DNA of 64,000 bases from positions 16,221,764-16,285,763 of the forward strand of contig CM059972.1 of NCBI GenBank assembly GCA_030490835.1, read 5' to 3'. This stretch comes from Annona cherimola. Its lineage: Eukaryota; Streptophyta; Magnoliopsida; Magnoliales; Annonaceae. Shown here in pieces: positions 14,001-25,095 of this stretch. The translations under genes and the position numbers were made by a program. Below the pieces are notes generated by a model that had not been told where the DNA came from, did not search any database, and saw only the letters and a list, made by a program, of their open reading frames with translations. Position 1 is the first letter of the stretch. Each line of letters begins with the position of its first letter.

Positions 14001-17000
14001 ACCTCAAACAAAATAAAATAAAAAAGAAAAGAAAAGTAGACATAAACGCACATGGTTTCTATGCTTTTATTTGAGTTGAGTAGATCCTGTGGTGTCCAAG
14101 CTTTTGGTTTAGGGTGCATTTGGGAAGCGAAAAAACCTTCGGGTGAAATGTTTTTAGTGTAAAAATGTTTGAATTAAGAGAAAATAATGTGATATAATAG
14201 GGGTAATGATGAGAAGTAAAGAGAATAAAATTAAAATAAATAGGTTAGTTGTATATGTAGTTGTGTAGAAATGATTAAAAAGTAGGGTAATTGTATAGGA
14301 AGATTTGAAGAAACATTAAAAAAAGAATAGTTATAGAAAGTGAAAAGTTTTAAATTAAAAAAATTTTGTTTGAAAGGTTTTTGTGATATAAAGATTTGTG
14401 GATTTGAAACCTTCTCGGGTCTCAGCAAGCTGCTGAGAAACAGAGAAGGAAACCCCACCTTCATTCCAAAAAAGATCCATATCTTTATATGCTACATCAG
14501 ATATACATAGTGGAAAATCAGTCCACCAAGTTTTCGTTCCTACAGTCTGTCGGAGTGCAAGTAATGCACTGTTATGTGCCCTTAGTATATACAAGCACAA
14601 ATGTTCTGATTAAGGCCATCTTTTGACTTCATTTTTTTTTTTTTATAAATCTTTGTCCTGGTTTTAAGACTAGCTAACATGAAAACTAGGCTTTTTTTCC
14701 TAATTTTTTAACAGTCTTAACAATAATCGTAAAATAGTTATTTTAATAATTCCAACACAGTGAATATTCACTCAAGTATCCATCAACACTAGCCTATGAT
14801 TCCTTATGATCAACTACTGTCTAAATGTTTTCTACTCGTGCAATTTAAATATGTCCATGGAAACTGAAGAATTAAACTGTGCATTATTTCTGAAATTCTC
14901 CTACATGCTGTCTGCTCTGAAACAAGGTCTAAAACCATATTAATGTGTGGCAGAGAAATCGCAGTGTTGACTATGGTGAAGATAAGATCCATTCAGATGA
15001 TCCAAATAATATCTTGGCAGGGTTGCCATCAAGATCAGGTGATGCAAATGGTTGTGTCAAACAAAGGGCATCTTTGGCTGCAAGTGAACCTGCTTTATCA
15101 TCTTCAAGCTTAGTATTTGGTTACCTAAATCTCTTCTCTGATGGCATTGTAAGTTGATGCTATCCATCATTGATACTGACGCTTTGATATGCACAGTAAA
15201 TTTTAACTCGTTGTACTGGAACTGGAACTTCAGTTAAGGTCAAAGAGGATTATAATCTTACTGATTTCTGTATTCTGCAGCATAATTTTACTGATGGTAT
15301 GGCTCTGGGGAGTGCTTTCTTGCTTTATGGTTCTGTTGGTGGGTGGTCTAGAACACTATTTCTACTTGCACATGAACTTCCTCAAGAGGTTTTTTCTACC
15401 TTTCTTACTCCATTGCTTCATAAATTTTCTTGGCATGCATCAAATGAATTTCTAGAGGTCATACTCTGGGGATGATTGACTTCAATGTTTGATGTCCTGT
15501 GTGACATGGGCAGTGCCTTTATGCTTGGGGTCCATGGTTGATTGATACAGTCTGGTAATTATTGACTGACATTAATGATGTTATGCATAAAAATTTTCCA
15601 AATTTGATTATCCATCTTCACGTACTTTCTGTTACAGTGTTCTTGCAATTTTGTTTTTAATTGTTTTTGTGCTGTGGATGACGGAGTAGGGTCTTCGTTC
15701 TCCCTTTCTCTTCCATTACCCTTTATGTAATCTTGATTCATGGCAATTTTTGATAAGATTGGTAGTCATGAATCACCAAATTGTCAGACCTACTTGTATT
15801 TTAAATGCATTTGGAGAGTACTTTCATGTTATCTGGTATCAGATAATTGGATAGTAATTTCATGAAAATGAATCTCCATTAGTAAGCTTGTGCAGAGATC
15901 AAACTTTGGGTTGTTGATCTTGAGTTCTTTTACTATTCAGCTGTGTTTGGAGTTTGGGATGAGTCAATTGAAGTTATAAGTTTTTGTCCTAGAACTGTAT
16001 ATGCATGCTTTTGTAGTAATGGTATTCCTAATACTTGGCCTGGATGCCCCATATTTGGCCCATAGAGTATTTCCTCAATCTTTTCACTATGTGGTCATCT
16101 GCCTTTGATTTCTTATAGCTAATCCATGCTTCAACATTGGAGGAAATTAATCCTATGCTCCTTTCCTCAAGCCAGTGGATGCTATCATTTCCAGAAATTT
16201 GATGGAGATTAGCATATCTGACATGTGTTTGACATAAGTCATCTGCATAGTGCATGACAACATGCCCACCATCTAAATTCTCAAATTAAAAGTTACATAT
16301 CAGGTGTGCCAAGACAATGGATGGTATTTTCTATGTTGTCAACTTCTAATCTTGGGCTAAAAAGGGATTGAACAATTTGATTGAGGCATCTGCACTTGTG
16401 CATCACCTAAGAATGGCTTTTCTCCCAAGAATTTTTGTGCAAACTGCACCCCCTTTGATTCCACATTTATTTATTTAAGATCCAAGCCATGCATTGTGCT
16501 TAAAACTGTTTCTTTAGCATACATATAAAAAATTAACTTAATAAAACTTTTATAATCTGTATAAAATACAATTATAAAGAACCTCATACATTTGTGTTTG
16601 CTGTGGATTATACACCTCTAATTAAAATGATTTTTCACATTACACAAATATTGATAGAGGTGAATATGATGCATGACTTGGATCTTTTAAAAAACCAAGT
16701 CTCATGGAAGAAAAGGCTGCCTAAGAATGGTTTTTTAGGTAACAGAACACGTGTTCTGTGCAGCCATATGTGTTGACGCATAGATATGCGGCTTATGAAT
16801 CTAGTGAAATAATTAAAGTAAAAATCCAGGTTTTTGACATTTATGGGACTTATATACCTAGTGCAGTAATTAAAGCGAAGAACCAGGTTTCTGAAATTGA
16901 TTGAAAGTAACTTCTTTCATATCCCACTGATTGCAATGCACAGTGCACAATCAGTTATCCTAAAATTTCACATCTTTGCTTGTTCTCAGATAGGTGATTT

Positions 17001-17737
17001 TGGCATCTTGGTAAGGTCAGGTTTTAGTGTTCCTAAAGCTCTCTTCTTCAATTTCCTCTCGGCACTGGTGGCATTAGGAGGAACAGCATTGGTAAGAATA
17101 TTACTCTTCAGGATCTCAGTCCTCAATGGCTATACATGCCATTAAATTGAAGCAGAGATGAGCAAGGGCATTTTCTACAGGAATACAGCCATGGGTGAAA
17201 AGTTGTCGCATGGCAACTTCTCTGTGCTTTCAAGTACCTGTGGGACTGTCCTTCTTGGAGAAAAATCTCCTTTGAAGCTTCTAAGCAGGCTGTTTTCTGA
17301 GTAAAAGTTGCCTTTGGATTTTGGAAGCTCTGCTAGAATAATTGAGGCTGTTTAACCTTGCATTTTGTTGAAGAGATTGAAGGAATTCTGCACTGTTTCC
17401 ACAGGCATTGCTTGCTGGACAAGGCCCTGGTCAATCTTCACTGATTGAGGTGAGAAATATATTACACGATGCATTTTTTCTCTATTCCTACTTGAGACTT
17501 CCAATTAATTTTGCTTATATATGTTTTTTGATTCTATTCACCCATGATTTTAACTATCAAGGGTAACCATATTTTCTGCTGCAGGGATTCACTGCTGGTG
17601 GCTTCATATACATTGCCGTTGGTGGGGTCCTCCCTGAATTGAATAATGGGAAGGCATCAATTAGAAGTTCTGTAATTCATTTAACTTCCTTGATCTTCGG
17701 CATGGCTGTCGCACTCTGTATTTCCCTTGTTGAGTAG
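8071..17737 (+). CDS. IAR1: IAR1-like ZIP/KE4 histidine-rich zinc transporter
   Basis: Eleven exons: 8071-8383, 8625-8708, 8831-8880, 9931-9982, 10436-10558, 12528-12817, 14954-15148, 15281-15388, 16990-17091, 17405-17449 and 17585-17737 (TAG). All are GT-AG; the total is 1515 nt, a 504-residue protein (Arabidopsis IAR1 is slightly shorter). The start gives a signal peptide (MPRFPALFPFLLLFFVART). His-rich stretches follow at about 33-48, 76-91, 167-196 and 236-241. The ZIP metal site is intact: HNFTDGMALGSAF (370-382) and HELPQEIGD (400-408). Hydrophobic segments include GCSLLVSMASLICLTILPII, GIVLFVIVEK and GFTAGGFIYIAVGGVLPE. KE4/ZIP7-type ZIPs move zinc from the ER or Golgi to the cytosol; in Arabidopsis IAR1 is needed for normal sensitivity to IAA-amino-acid conjugates. 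Function here is inferred from that family. Introns 3, 5 and 6 hold MITEs. Confidence 0.95.
9022..9301. mobile_element. Tourist-like MITE in IAR1 intron 3
   Basis: GGGTGTGTTTGACAATTG at the left end mirrors TTAAACACACCC at the right end. The interior has the family's short signature words (TTTTCAATCATTTCTACACA, CATATTACATCA). No coding capacity. Confidence 0.7.
10685..10973. mobile_element. Tourist-like MITE in IAR1 intron 5
   Basis: GGGTGTATTTGGGAAGTAAT at the left mirrors GTAACCAAACATGCCC at the right, with ATA on both flanks. It begins about 125 bp after the exon 5 donor. Confidence 0.75.
11220..11805. mobile_element. Degraded hAT-like fragment in IAR1 intron 5
   Basis: The segment ends GACCAGTTTACACCCCTAGC, the reverse complement of a TAGGGGTGTAAAC-type end, and holds repeated words such as GGATTAAGGT and TTAGGGTTAG. 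The left boundary is not resolved. It resembles other TAGGGGTGT-ended elements in this window but has no visible target duplication. Confidence 0.35.
12911..13144. mobile_element. MITE in IAR1 intron 6, first of an adjacent pair
   Basis: The left end GGGTCTGTTTGCGAATTGG mirrors the right end CCAATTCCCAAATGGTTCT. The end extends into GGTAATC/GATTACC, so this is a different subfamily from the GTGTGTTTGG copies. TTA precedes it. Confidence 0.65.
13147..13424. mobile_element. MITE in IAR1 intron 6, second of the pair
   Basis: GGTTTTGTTTGGGATTAAGAGG at the left (its first 20 bases) mirrors CCTCTTCCCAAACGGACT at the right. It lies directly after the previous MITE, so the two inserted side by side. 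Confidence 0.6.
13755..13795. repeat. (TG)n microsatellite followed by poly-T
   Basis: About 12 TG units run directly into about 15 T residues, inside IAR1 intron 6. Confidence 0.9.
14112..14390. mobile_element. Tourist-like MITE, right end degraded, IAR1 intron 6
   Basis: The left end GGGTGCATTTGGGAAGCG and the interior (GATATAATAGGGGTAATGAT) match the family. The interior stops near 14390 and no CCAAACACACCC-type right end remains, so the copy is truncated or worn. Confidence 0.6.
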
Positions 17738-19401
17738 ATGTGTGCATTAGCACCAATATCATCAAGATATTTAAAACAGCATGTACATTATTGTAATAAT
17801 GTTTTCTTGAATTTTGCCATTATGTTAGCTCATAGAAGTGTAAGTTAACCTAATGTGAGCAGCTTGATATCATAACTCCCTTGTGGGTTCTCCAGCTGAT
17901 GTGATTTGTGTAAGAGATGTGGTTCTAGGCTAGCCAGGTTTTGTTCAGAGACCGACAGGCAAGCTGCTAACTTTCAGCAACAAAAGGTCTTTGGCCTACT
18001 TCTATTTATGAATTGTGACACAAGGTTGTTGGTTATAGTGTGTGGTACTCAAGCTTCAGGAATTATACCAGCGGGTCCAAAAAATCTCTGACAAAAAAGA
18101 GAGCTGCTCATTAAACTTTTATGGTCATTTCATCAACTGTACCTGTTATATATGCAGCCATAGTTATGATTCATAATTCATGTGGGTAATCATATTTTCT
18201 TAGTCCTATGTATTTTTCTTGACTAATATCCCTAATGTGCAATTTTAATTAGTTTTGCTAAATAAATATATTTAACTGAAATGGACAACTTTAGACTTGT
18301 AAAAATGATTGAAATATTTGGTCTTATCTCACAAAGTGAGTTGAATCTTTACGAAATAAAATAAATATTTTTAGTAAAAGATGTGCAAGATATTGAGAAA
18401 TGGAAAAAATGAAACATGGTTTTTAAATACTTATATCATGTATAAGAATATAAAGTTGGATAATCCGGAAAGCTTCTTGCTTATTATTTATCTATTGAAA
18501 GAGGCAAATGAAGGCACAACACTTGTGGACGTCACTTGGATGACACGGTTAACGTATGTAGAGTGTGTGCAGGTTAGAAGTTCAAGGTTCGAAGTTGAGT
18601 TCGAACATTTATCTAGCTTACTCTTTCTATGAAATACATCTCAGTCAAGTTGCTTGGTCATCCAATATAGGTGACGTGATAAAAAAAAAAAAAAATCATT
18701 TGGGGATGAATCCATTAATTAAGCTAATCAGAGATGCCTGAGGATATTATTCACACCTTATTGCACGAAGCTAGAACTGAGAATTTGAGTTAATGAGGTC
18801 TCTGCCATCTCCACCAAATCCCTTTTCCTTTGCATTGTCCAGTCACATCACATATATCTTGCAAGCATGCGTTTTTGATTTTCCATGTTTTTAAAGTGCA
18901 ATCTGATTCTGCCTTCCACTGACACCATCATCAATGTACTCTTTATATAAATATTTGTAAAAAAAAAAAAAAAAAAAACTGTTTGGAGAATCTTGCATTA
19001 GATCTATCATATAGAAAAGGCCCACCTAATGATTGGACACCTGGCCCTCTTTCCGACTGATAGCTGCAACAACTGCAGCGACTGCAAATCAACAATACAG
19101 ATATGATACTGCACTTATCTGATCCCAAATTCCCAATAAGAACCTATAATGCATGGCATGCCCAAAATGAATAGCTAGAGAAGAGTACTAAGTAGATGAT
19201 CAAGAGCTAGGAATTATGAAATCAAGATCACTTATACAGGGATCTAAGACTACAGTGGGGGAATGGAAGGTGCCATGGCTGTGGTGTCTTAACCATCCAT
19301 GACCCAGCCCTCCTCCAGCAGCTACAGCATCATCTTCACCAATTAAGCTCCTCAACTAATACCCTTACCAACCAACCAATGTATGAAAAATAACATGATC
19401 A
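17738..19401. other. Convergent spacer between the IAR1-like gene and the unknown minus-strand gene
   Basis: Both neighbours end into this 1.66-kb spacer, so it should hold both 3' UTRs. The IAR1 side has ATTGTAATAATG near 17790; the other side contains an 18-A run at 18959-18979. In the middle, 18515-18692 looks like a SINE. No CDS is supported. Confidence 0.5.
18515..18692 (+). mobile_element. Possible tRNA-derived SINE
   Basis: A B-box-like AGGTTCGAAGT sits about 45 bp after a weak A-box-like TGGATGACACGG, and the segment ends in a run of about 14 A residues. This is the layout of a plant SINE. No target duplication was found and the A box is poor. Confidence 0.35.
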
Positions 19402-20250
19402 TCAAATAGATTCAAACTCATTACATTCTTCTCGAAGGATTTGCAACATGTTGGCAGCATGTTGTTGGTGGGCAGGAGGAAATGATGGGAGTCCCATGCG
19501 ATCCCGGGCGAGAGTCTGGTGCCTCTTGCGCACCGCCTGCGCCGGCGGCTGTATGTCGATCACCATGCCGTCTTCCTCCTCGACCATCTCTGAGATTTCC
19601 GCTCTCTTCCTCAGGGTTTCTGCAGCTCGCTCCTTCCGCGCTGCACCATCCTTCATCGACATAATCCAAAAGTGGAAAGAATAGAAATGGGGTTATAATT
19701 ATTTGATAACCAGAAGAGATTTATTAATGACTCTTACTAGCTTTTTCCATTGGATAATACTAGCTGAAATATATAGGAAACTTACATTGAGAAGAGAAGA
19801 GTTGGGCATTGGGCATTTGACAGGCTGATCTTCGTCGTTGGGCTCCTGTGGGTGCTCTATAGGTTTGAAATCCACCTCGAATTCGATGCCATGGCCATGC
19901 AAGCTGCAGGCTGCAATGGCATCCACGCCAGCAGCAGCAGCGACAGCGCTGCCTCTGGTTTCAGCAGCTGTACTTCCTCCTCTTTCTCCTCCTTCACCAG
20001 CAGCTGGATCAGGCACTGCTGCTGCTGCTGCTGTCGATGTCTTTTGGAGGTGGCAGTCCTTTGGATCCTGCGCAAGTGACAGAAAATGGATTGGAAAACT
20101 GGAAGACGAAGCCAATAACATTCTATAATATTGTGAAAACCCCAGAGCAGAGAGAAAGGCAAAGTAAGAAAAAGACAAAGATTTGAGAGGAGGTGAAGGG
20201 GTGGTTCTTACTGAGCCATCTCCAGATGAAAAACCCATGGAGATGGTCAT
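19402..20250 (-). CDS. Unrecognised plant protein, 189 residues, acidic core
   Basis: Three exons on the minus strand, 20250-20212, 20067-19786 and 19650-19402 (stop TGA), joined by GT-AG introns in phase 0 (13 + 94 + 82 codons). The chosen start gives MTISMGFSSGDGS; an in-frame ATG at 20337 would translate a (CT)n 5'-UTR repeat and is less likely. After DPKDCHLQKT comes a low-complexity Ala/Gly stretch (25-63). A compact acidic block follows at about 72-101 (GHGIEFEVDFKPIEHP, then EPNDEDQPVKCPMP), which looks like the conserved core. The C-terminal part has a charged helix (ARKERAAETLRKRAEISEM) and a short end LQILREECNEFESI. There is no signal peptide or membrane segment, so a soluble protein is inferred. 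I cannot assign a function. Correct frame across both junctions and higher GC support a real gene. Confidence 0.75.
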
Positions 20251-20760
20251 TTGCTCCAAGGACTGAGCCTCATCAAAAGCACCAAAAAGAAGTGGAGAGA
20301 GAGAGAGAGAGAGAGGAGGGTGGTAGCTAGCTAGCATGAAAAGAAGAGTACCAAGAAGACGGAATGGAGCCTCCTGTAGCCTTGAAAACGAGAAAAGATT
20401 CGCCCCATGTCTCTTTTTCTTTCTTTCTTCTGATCTCCTTTAGCTTTTCCTACAGAAAAAGAGTGCAACAGTGAAAAATCTTCTCCTGCTTTTTCTTCTA
20501 TTGTGTGTGCGCTTTTGCATGCAAAAGAAAAGAGGGGGAGCGAGGAATTAGTAAAGAATGAGAAGAGAAGCGGTTGTAGTCGAGAGAGAGAGCGTAAAAA
20601 GCGTGGAAAGAGCTTTATCTGTTCCGAAAAACCGTTTTTTCCTCCCTTCTTCTTTTATCATCACCACGCACATATACTACACTACCTCCTACCTGCTAAC
20701 GTCATTTACCCTCACTCCATGCTCGCTCCGTAATATTATTCTTTTTAATTTTTTTTCTAA
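20251..20760 (-). promoter_or_regulatory. Presumed 5' UTR and promoter of the minus-strand gene
   Basis: Read on the minus strand, this leads into the start codon at 20250 and includes a (CT)n tract (20294-20316) in the probable 5' UTR. The rest is purine-rich on the plus strand. The short plus-strand ORFs here do not look like protein. No clear TATA box was identified. Confidence 0.4.
20294..20316. repeat. (GA)n microsatellite in the 5' UTR
   Basis: About 10 GA units, seen as CT on the sense strand of the minus gene, 44-66 bp before the ATG. GA/CT repeats near plant start sites can bind BPC (GAGA-binding) factors; a role here is inference. Confidence 0.85.
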
Positions 20761-22410
20761 ATTTTGTGCCGAACCCTCGAGCTCTTCACCGGACCGATAT
20801 TTTTTTATTACCCTTTCAAGGAAAATGATTTCACGTTAACCTTTTGGCCTGAGTCCATGGAATGGAATTATTGCTTTGATTTGGATGCTTTTACTTGAAA
20901 GTTTCATTATGTTATAAAATAATTGTTTTTTATAAGTATATATTTTACCATCATTTCGATTTATATTACAAAAAAGTCCTAACACATTCTTACAATTTTT
21001 ATACAATATTCTAATAGACATCTAACTATATCTTGACTATCGTGTGTGTGGTAATGATGTCGCGACCTGGTGGCATTATAAAATAATTGTTAAAATATTA
21101 AGTTTGATCTATTTACTCGATCCAGCTGAGTTACCATGTGCTTTTCATTAATTTCTTGGGCAACGAATTATTGTAGCAAGATTCTCACGAATCATTACAG
21201 CTAAATCAGATTGATCGAAATTTGTATATAAATCGTGATAGATATATGAACTTATATGAAATTATTATTGCCTCTATGATTAAGTTTTTGAATATTGAAG
21301 CCAGGATGGATCTCTAATTGAATTGAATTAATATACAATCTATTAATCAAAAAGGATCGTAGTAAATACAACGGTCAATTTAGATCTAACCCAGGGTCCA
21401 TTCGGTATGACGTAACACAAGATGGGGAAAATTTTGAAAAAATAATATAATATAATAAGAGTAATGATTGAGATTAAAGCTAATAAAGATAAAATTAATA
21501 GGATAATTATATAAAAAGATATGAAAAAATAATTAGAATGTAAAGAAAATAATAAAAAATAGGACAGTCAAATAATTAAGATGTTAAATCATATAAAAAA
21601 TATTTAAGAAATAGTAGAAAAGTTTTTTTTACCTAGAGTGTGTTTGGGAAGTGATAAAAATTTTAAGTGAAAAATTGTGTAAAGTTTTTGAAATGAAAAA
21701 AAATCATATGATGTAGTAGGAGTAATGACAAACGATAGGCATTTGGGAAGGCCTAAGGGCTTGTTTGGCCTTGTGCCATGTATCCAACTTCTCTATTTGA
21801 AGATGTGATTTTAGATTGCACATACAAGCGAAAAATCTCACTTCAGTTAAACACTTAGCTATGCAGTAAAATTGCGTTTTCATAGGCATAAAAGCCTTGA
21901 AATTATCTAATCCCAGCCCAGCAAAACAGAAATTTTGCTAAAATCATATTTTCTCTGAAAAGGCATGTCTAACTCATCTAAACATAGGGTGCAACAAACC
22001 CTAAACTACTTTTGAGACCTAAGCATATATTCATCTACTACAGGGAGTACTATAGTAATCTATGTGCCTATACTCAGTTGTTATTAAGGTGTCATTCTAC
22101 TCACCGTGCTTTGGAAACTTAGCCACTCAATGTATTTCGGCTGCCCAGGCTGCTCAGCTAAAAACGTCAGGAGTGATTTCAAGCCCCTGTTGAAAGGAGC
22201 ATTTGTCAACATGATATGCCAGTGTTGTGTTTTAGATTTCTAGATATCTAATTCAACCATAACCTGTAACAGGGTGGTTATTCATAACCACCCCCCCCCC
22301 CCCCCCCCCCAAAAAAAATAATAATAATAACTTTTCAATTGTAAGCTAGTTTTGTAGTCTCACAGCAATGATAAATTTAAAGAGTTTTCTGACAAATTTG
22401 AAGCACCCAC
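20761..22410. other. AT-rich intergenic DNA with MITE remnants
   Basis: No gene supported. Remnants of Tourist-like MITEs occur at about 21411-21635 (start GGGTCCATTCGGTATGACG) and from 21636 (GAGTGTGTTTGGGAAGTGAT), the second cut off near 21740. A further GGGCTTGTTTGGCC motif at 21768 may begin another degraded element. Confidence 0.45.
22291..22310. repeat. Poly-C tract (20 C) followed by poly-A
   Basis: Twenty consecutive C residues, then eight A and (TAA)n. Long C runs are rare in this AT-rich region. Confidence 0.95.
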
Positions 22411-22794
22411 ACCTGCGCAAATCCTTTTTGGCAGGAGTTGTGTTTGATGGCCATTGCCCCCTCTTGAAAATTCCACTTACTAGAAGCCCTCATCCATGAA
22501 ACTATTCCACTGACACTAGTGCAGTAGTGCCTGCTCACACCTGCGCAAATCCTTTTTGGCAGGAGTTGTGTTTGATGGCCATTGCCCCCTCTTGAAAATT
22601 CCGCTTACTAGAAGCCCTCATCCATGAAACTATTCCACTGACACTAGTGCAGTAGTGCCTGCTCACACCTGCGCAAATCCTTTTTGGCAGGAGTTGTGTT
22701 TGATGGCCATTGCCCCCTCTTGAAAATTCCACTTACTAGAAGCCCTCATCCATGAAACTATTCCACTGACACTAGTGCAGTAGTGCCTGCTCAT
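22411..22794. repeat. Tandem triplication of a 128-bp unit
   Basis: Three head-to-tail copies start with ACCTGCGCAAATCCTTTTTG at 22411, 22539 and 22667. They are almost identical; one visible difference is CCGCTTAC in copy 2 against CCACTTAC in copies 1 and 3. The unit is not a multiple of three, so the minus ORF crossing it is not evidence of a protein repeat. Confidence 0.95.
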
Positions 22795-23308
22795 GGTAGA
22801 AACTTCTTGATAAACCACCCCCATTTTCTCAAAATTAGTCAGGAGGAATAACCCACCCCAAGCATTCTGTAATTGCTAATTCCACCTCAAAGCAACAAAT
22901 GATCAAGCAACAGATTATTTTCACATGAATCCTCTGAATAGAGTTTCCAACAAACACTCTTCATTTCTCGCTTACAATGCACGAATTCTCCTAATGCTAC
23001 AACAGTTTGATGCTCTTTTGCCAATATTGCGATTGACATATGAAAATGCCGCTTTCAGCTATTCTATATAATGCTACACCTTCACGAAGATTATAGCCTG
23101 GAGTTCATTTACAGATTACCCATTCCGACTAGGACCTAATGCCTCCTGAACCTCCACTATCCAAAGGGCAGGCACAACATGAAGTTGGCCATCTTGGAAT
23201 TTGAATCCAGACCATCAAATTATCAAATCAAGCAGTATATCCCATTCATAATGGCCCTGATTGAACAAAAAAAAGCATAAACAAAGGATCATCAGGCCAA
23301 TGAAGCAT

Positions 23309-23897
23309 ACTCAAACGCCTCCTTAAACAACGTGGACCAGAATGGCTTCTCTTGGAGCCCATCATAGTTGAAATGTTGAATCCCAATTCTTTATCACTTC
23401 TTCCAGAAATTGCACAATTTATATGCAGCCGGCTTCCAGTGGAGCTGTGAACCTGACTTTTTCGACAAAAAAAAAATACATAATAAATAAATTTTCAAAA
23501 AAAAAAAGAGAATTTTTTACCGTTATAGCAGAGCGTATTGAAGTTGGAGTATTACCCATCTGTATACAAGTTTTGTCCGCCTCAAGTTGGAAATGCGAAT
23601 CGGTATTTTTGCAGCACTGAGCTGAATCAAAGCTGAGGAAACCGGAGCAGAAAATCAAAGGAAAAATTCAGAAAAAGGAACGGCAGGCATATTTTTAGAG
23701 ATTGAACAACCTGGTAAAAGATTTCTTGATACAGAAGTCATCTGAAGGTTAGAAAGAGAGGGGGAATTTGCATAAACCATTTTTGGGGGAGAGCTGATGG
23801 GACAGTGGGACGAGAGACGACAGCTCAATCGAGAGCCGTCAAGGGTTTGCATGCTGAGAACAGTGTAATAAGAACGGGGCCGAACCGGACGGTTCAA
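23309..23897 (-). other. Possible degraded or short multi-exon transcript on the minus strand
   Basis: This mixed-composition patch has several gene-like pieces on the minus strand. They are an ATG-led stretch (MQTLDGSRLSCRLSSHCPIS, 23847 down), a stretch after a TTTCCTCAG acceptor near 23634 that is open in two frames, and a last piece near 23390-23309 reading NYDGLQEKPFWSTLFKEAF before a stop. The T-rich gap at 23455-23522 looks like a short intron. I could not join the pieces into one unambiguous frame and recognise no family. It could be an unrecognised small gene, a non-coding transcript or a gene relic. Confidence 0.25.
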
Positions 23898-23977
23898 CTG
23901 AGGATTGTTTTATGGAATTTTCACATAAATGATTCCGTTAGACTAGGAAACTGATATCATGCATGCACCCGATTACA

Positions 23978-24316
23978 CTTAGTTTTAGTGCACTTGAGTG
24001 CAAATATTTATTTTTATATTTTTAAAATTTTTTTATAAAATTGTTAATCTACGTGTATTTAACATGTATATCTAATTTTACCTTTTTAAAGATTTTTAAA
24101 TATTTATTTTAGATTTTTAAAAATCAATAGCTTTTTAGTAATTTAAATTTACTAAAATACCACTAACTTTTAAAAATCTAAAATAAATATATAAAAAAAT
24201 TTAAAAAGATAAAAATTGATATACATATTAAATACACTTAAATTAATAATTCTGTAAAAAAAATTAAAAATAATATTAAAAAATAGGTATTTGCATCCCA
24301 GTGCATTGAAACTAAG
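23978..24316. mobile_element. Foldback MITE, array copy 1 (GTGCACCCGGGTGCA family)
   Basis: The left end CTTAGTTTTAGTGCACTTGA mirrors the right end, AGTGCATTGAAACTAAG. The inner arms, with GTTAATCTACGTGTATTTAA on the left and its inverse on the right (TTAAATACACTTAAATTAAT), fold into an almost full-length hairpin around a short AAATTTACTAAAAT centre. Confidence 0.75.
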
Positions 24317-24345
24317 CATACCTTGGTGCATAGAATCAAAATCCA

Positions 24346-24693
24346 CTTCAGTATACCTGGGTACAAATATCCATTTTTTAATTTTTTTTTTGAAAAACTT
24401 TTTTACACAACTGTTAATCTATGTGTATTTAACATGTGTATCAATTTTTACTATTTTTTGAGATTTTTAGATATTTATTTTGAATTTTTAAAATCCATTT
24501 ACATTTTTAGTAATTTAAATTTACTAAAATACTACTGACTTTTAAAAATTCAAAATAAATATATAAAAATCTACAAAATTGGTAAAAATTGATACACATG
24601 TTAAATACACATAGATTAACAATTTTGTAAAAAAAATTTCAAAAAAATATATATAAAAAGTGGGCATTCGCATTTGGGTACACCAAAGCTAAG
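24346..24693. mobile_element. Foldback MITE, array copy 2
   Basis: Same structure as copy 1: GTTAATCTATGTGTATTTAA in the left arm is the inverse of TTAAATACACATAGATTAAC in the right arm, an exact 20-bp pairing. The ends are CTTCAGTATACCTGGGT and ACCAAAGCTAAG. Confidence 0.8.
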
Positions 24694-24742
24694 TGCACCC
24701 GGGTGCATTTGGTGAAAAACTGATCCAATGCACCAGGGCGCA

Positions 24743-25095
24743 CTTAGCTTCGGTGCACCTAGATACGAATACTCATTATATATATATATATATATTGAAA
24801 CTTTTTTTACAAAATTGTTAATCTATGTGTATTTAATATGTGTATCAATTTTTACCATTTTTGTAGATTTTTATATATTTATTTTAGATTTTTAAAAGTC
24901 AGTGGCATTTTAGTACATTTAAATTACTAAAAATTCACTGATTTTTAAAAACCCAAAATAAATATCTAAAAATCTCTAAAAAATAGTAAAAATTGATAAC
25001 ATGTTAAATACATCTAGATTAAAAGTTATATAAAAAGCTTTTCAAAAAATAATATTAAAAAATGGGTATTTACACCGGGGTACACTGAAGCTAAG
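24743..25095. mobile_element. Foldback MITE, array copy 3
   Basis: The left end CTTAGCTTCGGTGCACC mirrors the right end GTACACTGAAGCTAAG. An (AT)n run sits in the left arm near 24777-24794. The copies are separated by GTGCACCCGGGTGCA-type palindromic linkers (24693-24742, 25095-25112). Confidence 0.8.

Noticed and set aside
19448..20128. Plus-strand ORFs of 75-96 codons opposite the unknown gene
   Set aside because: Antisense shadows of the GC-rich minus-strand exons, which have consistent splicing and frame.
20337..20337. Upstream in-frame ATG as start of the unknown minus-strand gene
   Set aside because: It would translate a CT microsatellite into Leu/Ser repeats; the ATG at 20250 is the better start.
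20503..20839. Two overlapping plus-strand ORFs of 76 and 93 codons
   Set aside because: They lie in the 5' flank of the minus-strand gene and read through purine-rich low complexity; no family or splice support.
22535..22732. Minus ORF with an internal peptide repeat
   Set aside because: The repeat unit is 128 bp, not divisible by three, so the frame changes between units.
22411..22794. CRISPR-like array
   Set aside because: Three full head-to-tail units without repeat-spacer alternation, in a plant nuclear context.
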